Shown: positions 1-6,780, counted from the stretch's first letter. The stretch is DNA of 10,760 nucleotides from 2-02-FULL-49-11 sp040757655 (GCA_040757655.1 JBFLWV010000040.1:1-10760), one strand, 5' to 3'. Translations and numbers: made by a program. Notes: generated by a model not told the origin, from the letters alone.

Positions 1-337
1 AAGGTCTCTACCAATCATTTCGCGCTCAAATCGAAGCTGTATGTGAGGGCACTAATGGCAAGTTTTAAAGAGCTTCAGTCCTTGAAAAGTCAGTTTGCAT
101 TGGTAAGCCCTGCGTAACATCAGTTACAATGAAAAAAGCGTGGTGTGCGCCTTGCTTCAGATTCTCTATCCATGCACCTTGATATGCATAGGGATAAAAA
201 CGTTTGTATTTTCCTGTCATGCTCTTTATAGAAGGAATGCATGGAACGCTCCTGCGCACGGGAAACAGAATTACCGCAGTATACTGATTAAGGAGAAATG
301 TGTCAATGTGCAAAAGAGAGTGCAAAAGAGAGGTTGT
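1..337. other. Left-edge stretch without a convincing gene
   Basis: No recognisable protein is encoded here on either strand. Two plus-strand frames run in from the left edge and stop early: one ends at 115-117 (38 codons) and one at 66-68 (21 codons). Either could be the tail of a gene lying outside the window, but neither has a recognisable motif. Small open frames at 65-325 (minus) and 140-346 (plus) show no family resemblance and are probably chance. A 12-nt unit, TGCAAAAGAGAG, is repeated in tandem at 309-332 just before the probable infB promoter. nusA, the usual upstream neighbour of infB, is not visible. Confidence 0.5.
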
Positions 338-366
338 TTGACGTGAGGCAGAAAAACCAGTATGGT
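338..366 (+). promoter_or_regulatory. Probable sigma-70-type promoter for infB
   Basis: TTGACG (338-343) and TATGGT (361-366) are separated by exactly 17 nt. They match the TTGACA/TATAAT consensus at 5 of 6 and 4 of 6 positions. Transcription would start near 373, giving an infB leader of about 165 nt that includes the heptamer tracts and the hairpin at 413-486. The call rests on sequence match and position only. Confidence 0.45.
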
Positions 367-377
367 GTAGAGGTAAT

Positions 378-405
378 TCAAAATGCAGATCTCAAAATGT
401 AAAAT
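378..405 (-). repeat. Left heptamer tract, four 7-nt units
   Basis: On the plus strand the units are TCAAAAT, GCAGATC, TCAAAAT and GTAAAAT, in an unbroken 7-nt period. Three of the four fit the same theme, and the second is divergent. Read on the minus strand they are T-rich units of the ATTTTGA type. They face a matching plus-strand tract at 502-529 across a 96-nt spacer, so the pair forms a degenerate inverted repeat. Confidence 0.6.
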
Positions 406-412
406 TATGGAG

Positions 413-486
413 CCCCACCCTTCCCCATCATGACAACTCTCACCTATAGGTGTGCACGGCGCACTGATGGATGAGGAAGGGTGGGG
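413..486 (+). repeat. GC-rich nested hairpin in the infB leader
   Basis: CCCCACCCTTCC (413-424) is perfectly complementary to GGAAGGGTGGGG (475-486). The pairing continues inward with CCATCA (425-430) and TGATGG (465-470), leaving a 4-nt bulge at 471-474. The apical part holds a perfect 12-nt palindrome, CACCTATAGGTG (441-452), and a small GTGC/GCAC hairpin (452-464). The structure ends 52 nt before the infB start. It has no clean U-tract directly after it, so a simple terminator is unlikely. It may be a leader structure or the core of a small repeat element. Confidence 0.7.
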
Positions 487-501
487 GGCGGAATACCTTC
501 A

Positions 502-529
502 TTTTGATTTTTGACTTTTGATTTTTGCA
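502..529 (+). repeat. Right heptamer tract, four 7-nt units, just before infB
   Basis: The units TTTTGAT, TTTTGAC, TTTTGAT and TTTTGCA follow each other without interruption. The tract ends 9 nt before the infB ATG and occupies the place where a Shine-Dalgarno would be expected. A similar tract of the same length lies immediately before the gene at 9526. Confidence 0.75.
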
Positions 530-538
530 TTCCGCCTT

Positions 539-2632
539 ATGAATCTGACTGAACTCGCGCGACGCGTCAATATCCCCACTCAACGGCTTAAAGAACTCCT
601 CCCTGAGCTCGGTTTTGATATTGGCATGCGCGCGATTAAGGTAGACGACCGTGCTGCGCGCGCCATCATCGAGAAACTTAGTCGTCCGGAGATGAGAGCG
701 CAATTTCTCAATCGGGAGCACGCCATCGAAGTATCATCTGCACAACCATTAGAGACAACAAGGGGGAACATCATTGAACTCCCTCCCTCTCTCACGGTGA
801 GGGAATTCGCCGCGAAACTCGATTTACCAGTCACCAGAGTCATTGTAGAATTGATGAAACAGGGAGTGATGGCAGCGCAGAATCAGTATATCGACTATGA
901 AACTGCCGCCATCATTGCAGGTGATTTCGGAAGAACAGTAGCGCGCGCAGAGGAGCGCGCGTCTCTCATCCCTGCCTCTCTTGGAGAAGAGACACGTATT
1001 GAGACGTTTCTTGGGGAAGAGAACGATGCGGCCCTCACTCCTCGGCCTCCGGTGGTGGTGGTTATGGGTCATGTCGATCATGGTAAAACCACATTACTGG
1101 ATGCTATCCGTAAGACGAATGTGACTGCTGAGGAGCACGGCGGTATTACTCAACATATTGGCGCATACCAAGTGACGGTATCGCCCCATCACGGTTCGAC
1201 CAGTGTGAAGGAGACCTCTCCGTCTCCTCAGGATTATGTTGCAGATGCGCGCAAAATTACCTTCATTGATACACCCGGCCATGAAGCATTTACCACCATG
1301 CGCTCGCGCGGCGCAAAGGTTGCTGATGTCGCCATTTTGGTGGTCGCCGCTGATGACGGGGTGCAGCCTCAAACCATTGAGGCGCTCACCCACATCCAGC
1401 GCGCAGAACTACCCTTTATGGTTGCGGTAAATAAAATCGACAAAACAGGCGCCAACCCTGACCGTGTGAAGCAGGAGCTTGCCAACCTTAATGTCGTGGG
1501 TGAGGAGTGGGGCGGCAAGATTCCCTTTATAGAAATTTCCGCAAAGAAAGGGATCAACGTGCCAGAGCTTTTAGACCTCGTACTCTTAATCGCTGATATT
1601 GAAAAAGAGCACATTCGGGCAAATCCCGGCCGTCTTGCCGTCGGGACTATTATCGAATCGCATGTCGATCAAGGGGAAGGGCCGGTCGCAACCGTACTGG
1701 TGCAGACGGGCACCTTGCGGACCGGTGATCTCGTGAATGTGGGGGAAGCATTTGGGAAAGTGAAAGCTATGAAGGACTTTAAAGGTGCGCTCGTTGCTGC
1801 CGCCCCTCCTTCTATACCGGTAAGGATCTTAGGACTTAAATCCCTCCCACGGGTAGGTGACATTTTGGAGGTGATAGGAGATCCTGCACAATTCAGGCAA
1901 AGAATGCGTGATGTAAAACCTAAGAAGCGCTCTCTCCGGTTCACTGTTCCTCCCCCCATTGTGACGGTTACCAAACCTCCAGAAGGCGAAGAAGAAAAGG
2001 AGGGAACCATCTCTTTACCAGAGGTACACTTACTCATCCGTGCAGATGTGTTGGGGTCATTGGAGGCGATCCACGAAGCGCTGCAGGTACTCCGTCATCC
2101 CGAGATCGAGACTACCATTGTTCAGCAAGGCCTCGGTGCGATCACCGAAGCAGACGTTCTCTCCGCAGAGGCTTCTGGCGCATGTATCCTCGGATTCAAT
2201 GTTGCGGTTGCCCCTGCCGTGCTTGAGCTGGCAAAAGACAAGGGAGTAGAAATAAAAACGTTCACTATCATTTATGAATTGGTCGACGAAGTAAAGAAAC
2301 TCATGGAACAACTCCTTGCTCCCCACATTCGAGTAACCGCCAGGGGAGAGATGAAGATTATCGCCATCTTTAGGCATGAACGCGGTCATGCTATCATAGG
2401 AGGCAAGGTGTTGAAGGGGAAGGTGGGGGCAGGACATATGTATCATTTGAAGCGCGGCACTGTTCTTAAGGGCTCTGGCAAAATTACCAGCGTACAGATT
2501 GGTAAGCAAGTGGTGCAAGAGGCAGTGGAAGGCCAAGAGTGTGGATTAAAGGTTGAAACGAAGTGCATGCCTGCCGTGGGTGATATGATGGAGATATATA
2601 CGGAAGAACGGCTGAAACAGGAGATAAAATAA
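539..2632 (+). CDS. infB: Translation initiation factor IF-2
   Basis: This is the GTPase that delivers initiator fMet-tRNA to the 30S subunit and promotes 50S joining in the cytoplasm. The protein is 697 aa, close to short IF-2 forms such as that of Bacillus. Two IF2_N-like helical segments lie near residues 1-50 and 85-135. The G domain has G1 GHVDHGKT (177-184), G2 GGITQHIGA (201-209), G3 DTPGH (244-248), G4 NKID (298-301) and G5 SAKKG. They are followed by beta-barrel domain II, domain III (EVHLLIRADVLGSLEAI) and the fMet-tRNA-binding C-terminal barrel (ECGLKVETK). Residues 213-239 between switch I and G3 are about 21 residues longer than in E. coli. The ATG at 539 is chosen because the family sequence begins MNLTELARRV. 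A TTG at 518 in the same frame falls inside the heptamer tract and is not favoured. No Shine-Dalgarno is visible. The identification is secure. Confidence 0.98.
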   Translation: MNLTELARRVNIPTQRLKELLPELGFDIGMRAIKVDDRAARAIIEKLSRPEMRAQFLNREHAIEVSSAQPLETTRGNIIELPPSLTVREFAAKLDLPVTRVIVELMKQGVMAAQNQYIDYETAAIIAGDFGRTVARAEERASLIPASLGEETRIETFLGEENDAALTPRPPVVVVMGHVDHGKTTLLDAIRKTNVTAEEHGGITQHIGAYQVTVSPHHGSTSVKETSPSPQDYVADARKITFIDTPGHEAFTTMRSRGAKVADVAILVVAADDGVQPQTIEALTHIQRAELPFMVAVNKIDKTGANPDRVKQELANLNVVGEEWGGKIPFIEISAKKGINVPELLDLVLLIADIEKEHIRANPGRLAVGTIIESHVDQGEGPVATVLVQTGTLRTGDLVNVGEAFGKVKAMKDFKGALVAAAPPSIPVRILGLKSLPRVGDILEVIGDPAQFRQRMRDVKPKKRSLRFTVPPPIVTVTKPPEGEEEKEGTISLPEVHLLIRADVLGSLEAIHEALQVLRHPEIETTIVQQGLGAITEADVLSAEASGACILGFNVAVAPAVLELAKDKGVEIKTFTIIYELVDEVKKLMEQLLAPHIRVTARGEMKIIAIFRHERGHAIIGGKVLKGKVGAGHMYHLKRGTVLKGSGKITSVQIGKQVVQEAVEGQECGLKVETKCMPAVGDMMEIYTEERLKQEIK

Positions 2633-2633
2633 C

Positions 2634-2652
2634 ATATGTGCTTCGCGCATAT
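2634..2652 (+). repeat. Hairpin immediately after the infB stop
   Basis: ATATGTGC (2634-2641) pairs with GCGCATAT (2645-2652) around a TTC loop, with one T-G wobble. It begins one base after the infB stop codon. It has no U-tract, so it may protect the 3' end or help termination together with the stronger hairpin about 70 nt downstream. Confidence 0.5.
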
Positions 2653-2721
2653 CGCAGATGGATGCAGATTTTGACAAGTCGGGATGCGGATCCGCGTAGA
2701 TAATAAAACTTCTTACTTCTC

Positions 2722-2755
2722 GCTGCCTTGCTCAAGGGCAGCGTCTTGATTTTTT
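2722..2755 (+). terminator. Probable intrinsic terminator of infB
   Basis: GCTGCC (2722-2727) pairs with GGCAGC (2737-2742), with TT/AA able to extend the stem. A run of six T follows at 2750-2755. Seven bases separate stem and T-run, which is longer than ideal. A fresh promoter-like sequence follows, which supports infB being a separate transcript from the next gene. Confidence 0.55.
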
Positions 2756-2805
2756 CTCGGGATATGATACGTTACGGTGTTACCATACATAGACGCGGAC
2801 TAACG

Positions 2806-2834
2806 TTGACAATACGTTGACTCACGCGGATAGT
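2806..2834 (+). promoter_or_regulatory. Probable promoter for the DHH phosphoesterase gene
   Basis: A perfect TTGACA (2806-2811) lies 17 nt upstream of GATAGT (2829-2834), which matches TATAAT at 4 of 6 positions. Transcription would start near 2841, leaving a leader of about 30 nt. GTTGAC occurs twice, 11 nt apart (2805-2810 and 2816-2821), so a second overlapping -35 element is possible. Confidence 0.55.
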
Positions 2835-2869
2835 TTGATACTTGTATTTAACCATTCTTGCAATAGGGT

Positions 2870-3853
2870 ATGCGCGATTTTCTCTACCACGCAAAAAAGG
2901 TGCTTTCCGCCATCCAAGATGCACGTCACATTCTGGTAGTCACCCACCAAAAACCCGATGGTGATGCGATCGGGTCGGCATCCGCTATGGCCGGTTTTTT
3001 GGAAAAAATGGGCAAGACATCTATAGTGTTCTGCCCACATGAGCCACAAGATATGTTTCACTTCCTGCCTCATTTACATAAATTCACTACGGATGGTACC
3101 GTAGTGCATTCGTCGCGGCATGATCTCATCATTGTCCTTGATTCTTCAGACCTTGCCTATGCAGGGATTGAAGAGCTCCTACGCACAAGGAAAGAACCTC
3201 TTCCTCCTCTCGTAAATATCGATCATCATGCGTCGAATGTCCGTTTTGGCGAGATCCATCTCATTGATTCCACCGCCCCTTCCACGACTACGATCCTCTA
3301 TCATTTTTTCTCCGCAGAACACCCATATCTCATTGATGCGCCGATCGCGACCGCCCTGCTCACAGGCTTGCTTACTGACACCGGACATTTTTCAAATCCC
3401 GCGACGAACGAAGTGGCGCTTGCAGTGGGCGCAGAGCTTTTGAAACACGGCGCGCGGTTCCGCCAGATTACTGCGGCCACATGGCAACGCAAAGAAATTA
3501 GCACGCTCCACGTGTGGGGGAAGGCGCTCGCGCGCCTGCAGTACCACCCCCGCTATCACCTCGCGGTTACCGTACTTACTCTCGAGGATTTCCGCACCGC
3601 GCGCTTAGAAGGCGATCCTACTGAAGGCATTGCAAACTTTCTCGCCAATCTCAAAGAAGCAGAGGTGATCTTGGTGCTCAAAGAGCAAGAGGATGGCACG
3701 ATTAAAGGAAGCCTGCGTACCGTGCATCCTGATATCGACGTGTCTCGCCTTGCCCTTGCCTTTGGCGGCGGCGGACATAGAAAAGCCGCGGGGTTCAAAG
3801 TGAAAGGCAAGCTCATCCGCACTCCACAGGGATGGAAGATCACTAACGAATAG
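2870..3853 (+). CDS. DHH/DHHA1 phosphoesterase, NrnA-like oligoribonuclease/pAp phosphatase
   Basis: The protein is 327 aa, the usual size for the NrnA group, which degrades short RNA oligomers and dephosphorylates 3'-phosphoadenosine 5'-phosphate. The DHH domain shows THQKPDGDAIGS (H26, D30, D32), VLDSSD (D91), the signature DHH at 118-120, and TDTGHFSN (D170). These are the expected Mn2+ ligands and all are present. The C-terminal DHHA1 domain ends with the substrate-binding glycine-rich motif GGGGHRKAAG (299-308). The start is the ATG at 2870, with only a weak AGGG upstream. In many bacteria this gene follows rbfA downstream of infB. Here rbfA is missing and the gene has its own promoter. 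c-di-AMP- or c-di-GMP-derived dinucleotides are alternative substrates in related proteins, so the exact substrate is not settled by sequence. Confidence 0.9.
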   Translation: MRDFLYHAKKVLSAIQDARHILVVTHQKPDGDAIGSASAMAGFLEKMGKTSIVFCPHEPQDMFHFLPHLHKFTTDGTVVHSSRHDLIIVLDSSDLAYAGIEELLRTRKEPLPPLVNIDHHASNVRFGEIHLIDSTAPSTTTILYHFFSAEHPYLIDAPIATALLTGLLTDTGHFSNPATNEVALAVGAELLKHGARFRQITAATWQRKEISTLHVWGKALARLQYHPRYHLAVTVLTLEDFRTARLEGDPTEGIANFLANLKEAEVILVLKEQEDGTIKGSLRTVHPDIDVSRLALAFGGGGHRKAAGFKVKGKLIRTPQGWKITNE

Positions 3854-3902
3854 ACCACGTCAATTCAATGATTTTCTTTCCTATACGATTTATACGTCTT
3901 AT

Positions 3903-3963
3903 ATCATCCCGAGCAATATTTTCTGTCATCCGAGCAATGTCATCCCGAGCACGTCGAAGGATC
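3903..3963. repeat. Cluster of short TCATCC(C)GAGC repeats
   Basis: The motif TCATCC(C)GAGCA occurs three times (about 3904, 3927 and 3940). The last copy can fold: ATCC (3942-3945) with GGAT (3959-3962) and CGA (3946-3948) with TCG (3954-3956). It resembles the dispersed intergenic motif of the type CATCCCGAGC...GTCGAGGGAT that I recall from several bacterial groups. That comparison is from memory. It abuts the palindromic repeat at 3968. The rest of 3854-4099 holds no supported gene. Confidence 0.45.
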
Positions 3964-3967
3964 GTCG

Positions 3968-4005
3968 AGGGATCACTTAATGACGATCGTCAATTGTTGA
4001 TTCCT
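3968..4005. repeat. 38-nt palindromic repeat, copy 1 (nrnA side of the Fic gene)
   Basis: The repeat begins AGGGATCAC, has the perfect 12-nt palindrome TGACGATCGTCA at its centre (3981-3992) and ends CAATTGTTGAT-TCCT. It matches the copy at 5496-5533 in 34 of 38 positions, in the same orientation. About 14 of 19 base pairs form if it is folded on itself. The two copies bracket the Fic gene. Confidence 0.8.
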
Positions 4006-4099
4006 CACACACTCGTACATTACGGATGGTCAAGTACTTTCGCGTGTGTCTATTTGTACCTTTATCATTCTAACCAAATGGAAGAGTCACAACAGGTTC

Positions 4100-4164
4100 A
4101 TACAAATAAAACAGAAGAGCCGGCTGTCCTTTCCGTCAGCGGCTCCACACCTGCTTTTCAGCAG
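4100..4164 (-). terminator. Terminator of the Fic gene
   Basis: Read on the minus strand after the Fic stop codon there is first a small hairpin, CTGCT-GAAA-AGCAG (4151-4164) with a GNRA-type tetraloop. A stronger one follows: GAGCCG (4140-4145) pairs with CGGCTC (4117-4122), extended by CTG/CAG past a one-base bulge. A U-rich tract, TTCTGTTTTATTTG, comes next (4116 down to 4103). This fits a rho-independent terminator and marks the gene as an independent unit. Confidence 0.65.
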
Positions 4165-4165
4165 A

Positions 4166-5233
4166 TTATTGACTGATGATTTTTTTATATCGAGTGCTCC
4201 GCGCCTGCCCGATCCGTTCGAGCAATTTCAAAGCCACCAGGCGAGACAGAGCCTGTTTGATGGTCGCCTGCGGCATTTTCCCCTTGAGGAGCTTGCTCAC
4301 GTCTGCAACGCCGAGCTCCTCGTTGCCATCGAATAGGCGATGCACGCGCACCTGCTTTTCCGAGAGAAGCTTTTCCGGTTGATCAGACTCCATCAGTTTT
4401 CTTGCCCTTTCGGTCTGTTCGAGCAATGCATCAAGCAGGTAGAGAACCCACGGGGTGATGTCTTCATGATCTGTCTTATGGCTCTTCTGCGTTGCGCGAA
4501 GTGCGAGGTAATAATCGGCTCTTGTTTCCTCGATAATCTCATCCAAGGAGACGTAAGGCATGTAACGGTAGCCGCTCTTCAAGAGCAAGAGGTTGGTGAG
4601 GGCGCGGCTCAGTCTGCCGTTGCCGTCCTTGAAGGGGTGGATTGCAAGGAACTCGAAAATGAAATTTGCAATCACGAGCAGCGGGTGGACGCTTCTCGTT
4701 TCCAACTGCCTGTTGACCCATTCAATCGCATTATTCATTTCTTTCTGCACCAGGTGCGGCGGGGTCGGGTCGAACAGTACGACCTGCGCGCCCTGCGCAT
4801 TGATCATCACGACTGTATTGGGAGCGTTTTTATATATACCTCGGTGCGTGCGGTCCTTTTCAGAAAAGTGAAGGAGAATACTATGGCATTGCAATATCCA
4901 ACCTTCGGAAAGCATGATGGTCTTCCAGTGATCGAACACGCGCCCAATCAAACCAGCGTAGCCAGCGACTTCCTGCTCATCCCTGCCTTTCGGATGCTTA
5001 CCCTTAAGACCGCGCAGGAAGCGGGCGATTTCCTCATCTGTCATTGTGGCGCCCTCAATGCGGGTGCTTGCGCCTGTGGAGGTGATGATAACCCATGCCT
5101 TAAGACGCCCGAGTATCTGCGGACTCAAGCGCATGCTCCCCTGCCAAAAGCCTTGGAATTGATCTATTTTTGCGATCTTCCCTAGGATCTCTTGGGTAAG
5201 GGGTATTCGTCTGTTGAATCTCTCTTGGGTCAT
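4166..5233 (-). CDS. Fic-family protein, class II (likely AMPylase) with C-terminal winged helix
   Basis: Fic enzymes transfer AMP, or other nucleotide parts, to hydroxyl side chains of target proteins. The 355-aa protein has an intact active-site loop HPFKDGNGRLSR (199-210) with catalytic His199 and the phosphate-binding Asn/Arg. STRIEG at 56-61 fits the inhibitory [S/T]xxxE[G/N] helix in an N-terminal position, which makes it a class II (self-inhibited) Fic; Glu60 would be the inhibitory glutamate. Residues from about 285 to 353 look like a winged helix-turn-helix, as in other Fic proteins of this layout, suggesting DNA binding or autoregulation. The start is the ATG at 5231-5233. It is the only complete minus-strand gene here, has its own terminator, and is flanked by direct repeats. 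No separate antitoxin gene is visible, as expected for class II. The target is unknown. Confidence 0.93.
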   Translation of the reverse strand: MTQERFNRRIPLTQEILGKIAKIDQFQGFWQGSMRLSPQILGRLKAWVIITSTGASTRIEGATMTDEEIARFLRGLKGKHPKGRDEQEVAGYAGLIGRVFDHWKTIMLSEGWILQCHSILLHFSEKDRTHRGIYKNAPNTVVMINAQGAQVVLFDPTPPHLVQKEMNNAIEWVNRQLETRSVHPLLVIANFIFEFLAIHPFKDGNGRLSRALTNLLLLKSGYRYMPYVSLDEIIEETRADYYLALRATQKSHKTDHEDITPWVLYLLDALLEQTERARKLMESDQPEKLLSEKQVRVHRLFDGNEELGVADVSKLLKGKMPQATIKQALSRLVALKLLERIGQARSTRYKKIISQ

Positions 5234-5234
5234 A

Positions 5235-5263
5235 TATCGGTAATATTATAACTATAGCCGATA
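5235..5263 (-). promoter_or_regulatory. Possible Fic promoter with inverted repeat (operator candidate)
   Basis: On the minus strand a perfect TATAAT (5245-5250) ends 11 nt before the ATG, so the transcript would have almost no leader. The -35 region is poor. TATCGG (5235-5240) and CCGATA (5258-5263) form a 6-bp inverted repeat around the -10 box, a plausible binding site for a dimeric regulator such as the protein's own winged helix. The regulatory role is inferred. Confidence 0.4.
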
Positions 5264-5495
5264 ATATACGATAATGTCCAATACATCCAGCGTCCTTATG
5301 TACTACATTCTTCCTGATGAACAGGGGATAAAAATGCAGCTAACAGTATTCGATAGGTAGTCTATCATCCGAAGAAAGCACTTCTGCCAATGACAATTAT
5401 TTTTACGAACGTGAAAATAATGTCCTATTCATTCCTCTCTCCACACCATATCATTACCCGCTGATTAAACCACCTGTGTGAAGAAAGGGGAATAA
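5264..5495. other. Gene-free stretch between Fic and the second palindromic repeat
   Basis: No supported gene. It contains an AT-rich hairpin: ATTATTTT (5396-5403) with AAAATAAT (5414-5421), extended by ACG/CGT with one mismatch. There is also a small inverted repeat, GATAG/CTATC (5352-5366). No function can be assigned. Confidence 0.5.
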
Positions 5496-5533
5496 AGGGA
5501 TCACATATTGACGATCGCCAATTGTTGATCCCT
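5496..5533. repeat. 38-nt palindromic repeat, copy 2 (clpP side of the Fic gene)
   Basis: This copy has perfect 8-nt ends, AGGGATCA and TGATCCCT, and about 15 of 19 pairs form when it is folded on itself. It is a direct repeat of 3968-4005 with four differences. The 1490 nt between the copies hold only the Fic gene, its control sequences and its terminator. The remaining DNA up to the clpP promoter (5534-5671) shows no gene. Confidence 0.8.
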
Positions 5534-5671
5534 TGTGAGCTTTCCACTGAAAAAGAGACACTATCATCCGCATCTGGATTCTACCAAAAAAGGGTCATTT
5601 GGCGCTACATTACCTATTTCTATAAAAAAGGTCCTGACCGTGTGGTAAAGATGCTGGATATTTATCACCTG

Positions 5672-5700
5672 TTGAAGTAAAACCTTTAGAGTGATATTCT
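5672..5700 (+). promoter_or_regulatory. Probable clpP promoter
   Basis: TTGAAG (5672-5677) and TATTCT (5695-5700) are 17 nt apart, each matching consensus at 4 of 6 positions. Transcription would start near 5707, about 25 nt before the clpP ATG. No heat-shock operator (CIRCE-like or CtsR-like) was recognised. Confidence 0.4.
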
Positions 5701-5731
5701 TCATTTGCCTTATCAAATAAGTTATAACATT

Positions 5732-6331
5732 ATGCCAACTACTAACCCCCGTAATCTCTATCTCATCCCCACCGTTATTGAAAAATCGTCCTATGGCGAG
5801 CGCGCGTACGACATCTACTCGCGGCTGCTTAAAGACCGCATCATTTTCCTTGGTGATGCCATTGATGATGGGGTTGCAAACACGGTTATCGCCCAACTCC
5901 TACTCCTCGACAGCCAGGATAAGGCGCGCGACGTCAAGCTCTACATCAATAGCCCTGGCGGATCGGTGAGTGCTGGCCTCGCAATCTACGACACCATGCA
6001 ATATATCAAACCGGACGTGGTGACCATTTGTGTTGGGCTTGCCGGTAGCATGGCGGCGGTATTGCTCTCTGCAGGAAAGAAGGGTAAACGGCTCGCGCTC
6101 CCGAACGGCGAGGTGCTGCTCCACCAGGTTATGGGTGGGGCAGAGGGACAAGCAGTGGATGTAAAAATTCGCGCAGAGCACATCTTGAAAATTAAGGATC
6201 GGCTCAATAAGATCCTCGCAAAGCATACTGGCCAGACCCTGCAGAAGATCGAAAAGGATACTGATCGGGACTACTTTATGTCAGCAGAGGAAGCAAAGGA
6301 TTACGGCGTTATTGATAAAGTGATCACGTAG
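5732..6331 (+). CDS. clpP: ATP-dependent Clp protease proteolytic subunit ClpP
   Basis: ClpP is the serine peptidase that forms the tetradecameric barrel degrading proteins fed by ClpX/ClpA/ClpC-type unfoldases in the cytoplasm. The protein is 199 aa, typical for the family. The catalytic triad can be placed by spacing against E. coli ClpP: Ser106 in GLAGSMAA, His131 in EVLLHQ, and Asp180 in DTDRDYFMSAEEA. SRLLKDRIIFLG near the N-terminus and the oligomerisation handle region are also typical. The ATG at 5732 gives the expected N-terminus MPTTNPRNLYLIPTVIEK. An in-frame TTG at 5705 lies at or before the predicted transcription start and is not favoured. No clear Shine-Dalgarno precedes it. 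No clp unfoldase gene is nearby. Confidence 0.97.
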   Translation: MPTTNPRNLYLIPTVIEKSSYGERAYDIYSRLLKDRIIFLGDAIDDGVANTVIAQLLLLDSQDKARDVKLYINSPGGSVSAGLAIYDTMQYIKPDVVTICVGLAGSMAAVLLSAGKKGKRLALPNGEVLLHQVMGGAEGQAVDVKIRAEHILKIKDRLNKILAKHTGQTLQKIEKDTDRDYFMSAEEAKDYGVIDKVIT

Positions 6332-6780
6332 CCTCCTCCCGTGCCGTAAGTATTCACCTCTTCCCAAACATTTCCCCTCTCAACGGCAGAACGCTCAGGG
6401 TACGACGATTTTTTTCGGGCCGCGATTCTCACGCGGGACGATGAGAGCCCTCAAAAATCGCGATTCCCTTCGCGTTCCGGGAAACACTGAATGTTCCCCA
6501 GTGCCTCCTTGCCAACCGAAGCGTAGTGTGGTATCGTTGGTATACGGTCAATTCATTACTATTCTCAAAAATTAGGGACGGTTATCGCAAGAGAAGAAAT
6601 GAAGAATGATAGCTACTATCTCACTTTGTGATGTATACCACACAATCTTGTCTTCATGTATCCATGACAATGAGTGAAGCATTTCTCGGGATGCTTGTCG
6701 TGTCCGCGTGATGCAGAAAAAGTGCAAGCGGGGGATTGTCCCTCGTTATCTTCTCAATAGCTCTTACGTTGCCGTTCCAT
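6332..6780. other. Long structured gene-free stretch between clpP and rny
   Basis: About 450 nt without a supported gene. Besides the hairpin at 6406-6460 there are a 9-bp long-range inverted repeat, GTGTGGTAT (6526-6534) with ATACCACAC (6635-6643), and a small hairpin, AAGCAT/ATGCTT (6677-6682 and 6691-6696). No tmRNA, RNase P RNA or SRP RNA signature was recognised. No convincing promoter for rny was found, although one must lie here unless clpP and rny are co-transcribed. A non-coding RNA is possible but not demonstrated. Confidence 0.45.
6406..6460. repeat. Interrupted three-part hairpin after clpP
   Basis: Three arms nest: CGATTTTT (6406-6413) with AAAAATCG (6453-6460), GGGC (6417-6420) with GCCC (6447-6450), and TCTCA (6427-6431) with TGAGA (6442-6446). 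The string CGCGATTC occurs twice, at 6421 and 6459, giving a short direct repeat as well. There is no U-tract after it, so it is not a classical terminator. Confidence 0.55.

Noticed and set aside
65..325. Minus-strand 86-codon frame at the left edge
   Set aside because: No known motif, no ribosome binding site and no neighbour supports it; its composition looks like chance coding.
518..538. Upstream TTG as the infB start
   Set aside because: It falls in the T-rich heptamer tract, and the family N-terminus begins at the ATG at 539.
3903..3963. Possible CRISPR-like repeat cluster
   Set aside because: The units are about 12 nt, irregularly spaced and only three. There are no uniform spacers and no cas genes.
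4340..5185. A 281-codon open frame antisense to the Fic gene
   Set aside because: It lies wholly inside the Fic gene on the other strand and shows no recognisable motif. The Fic frame has intact catalytic and inhibitory motifs.
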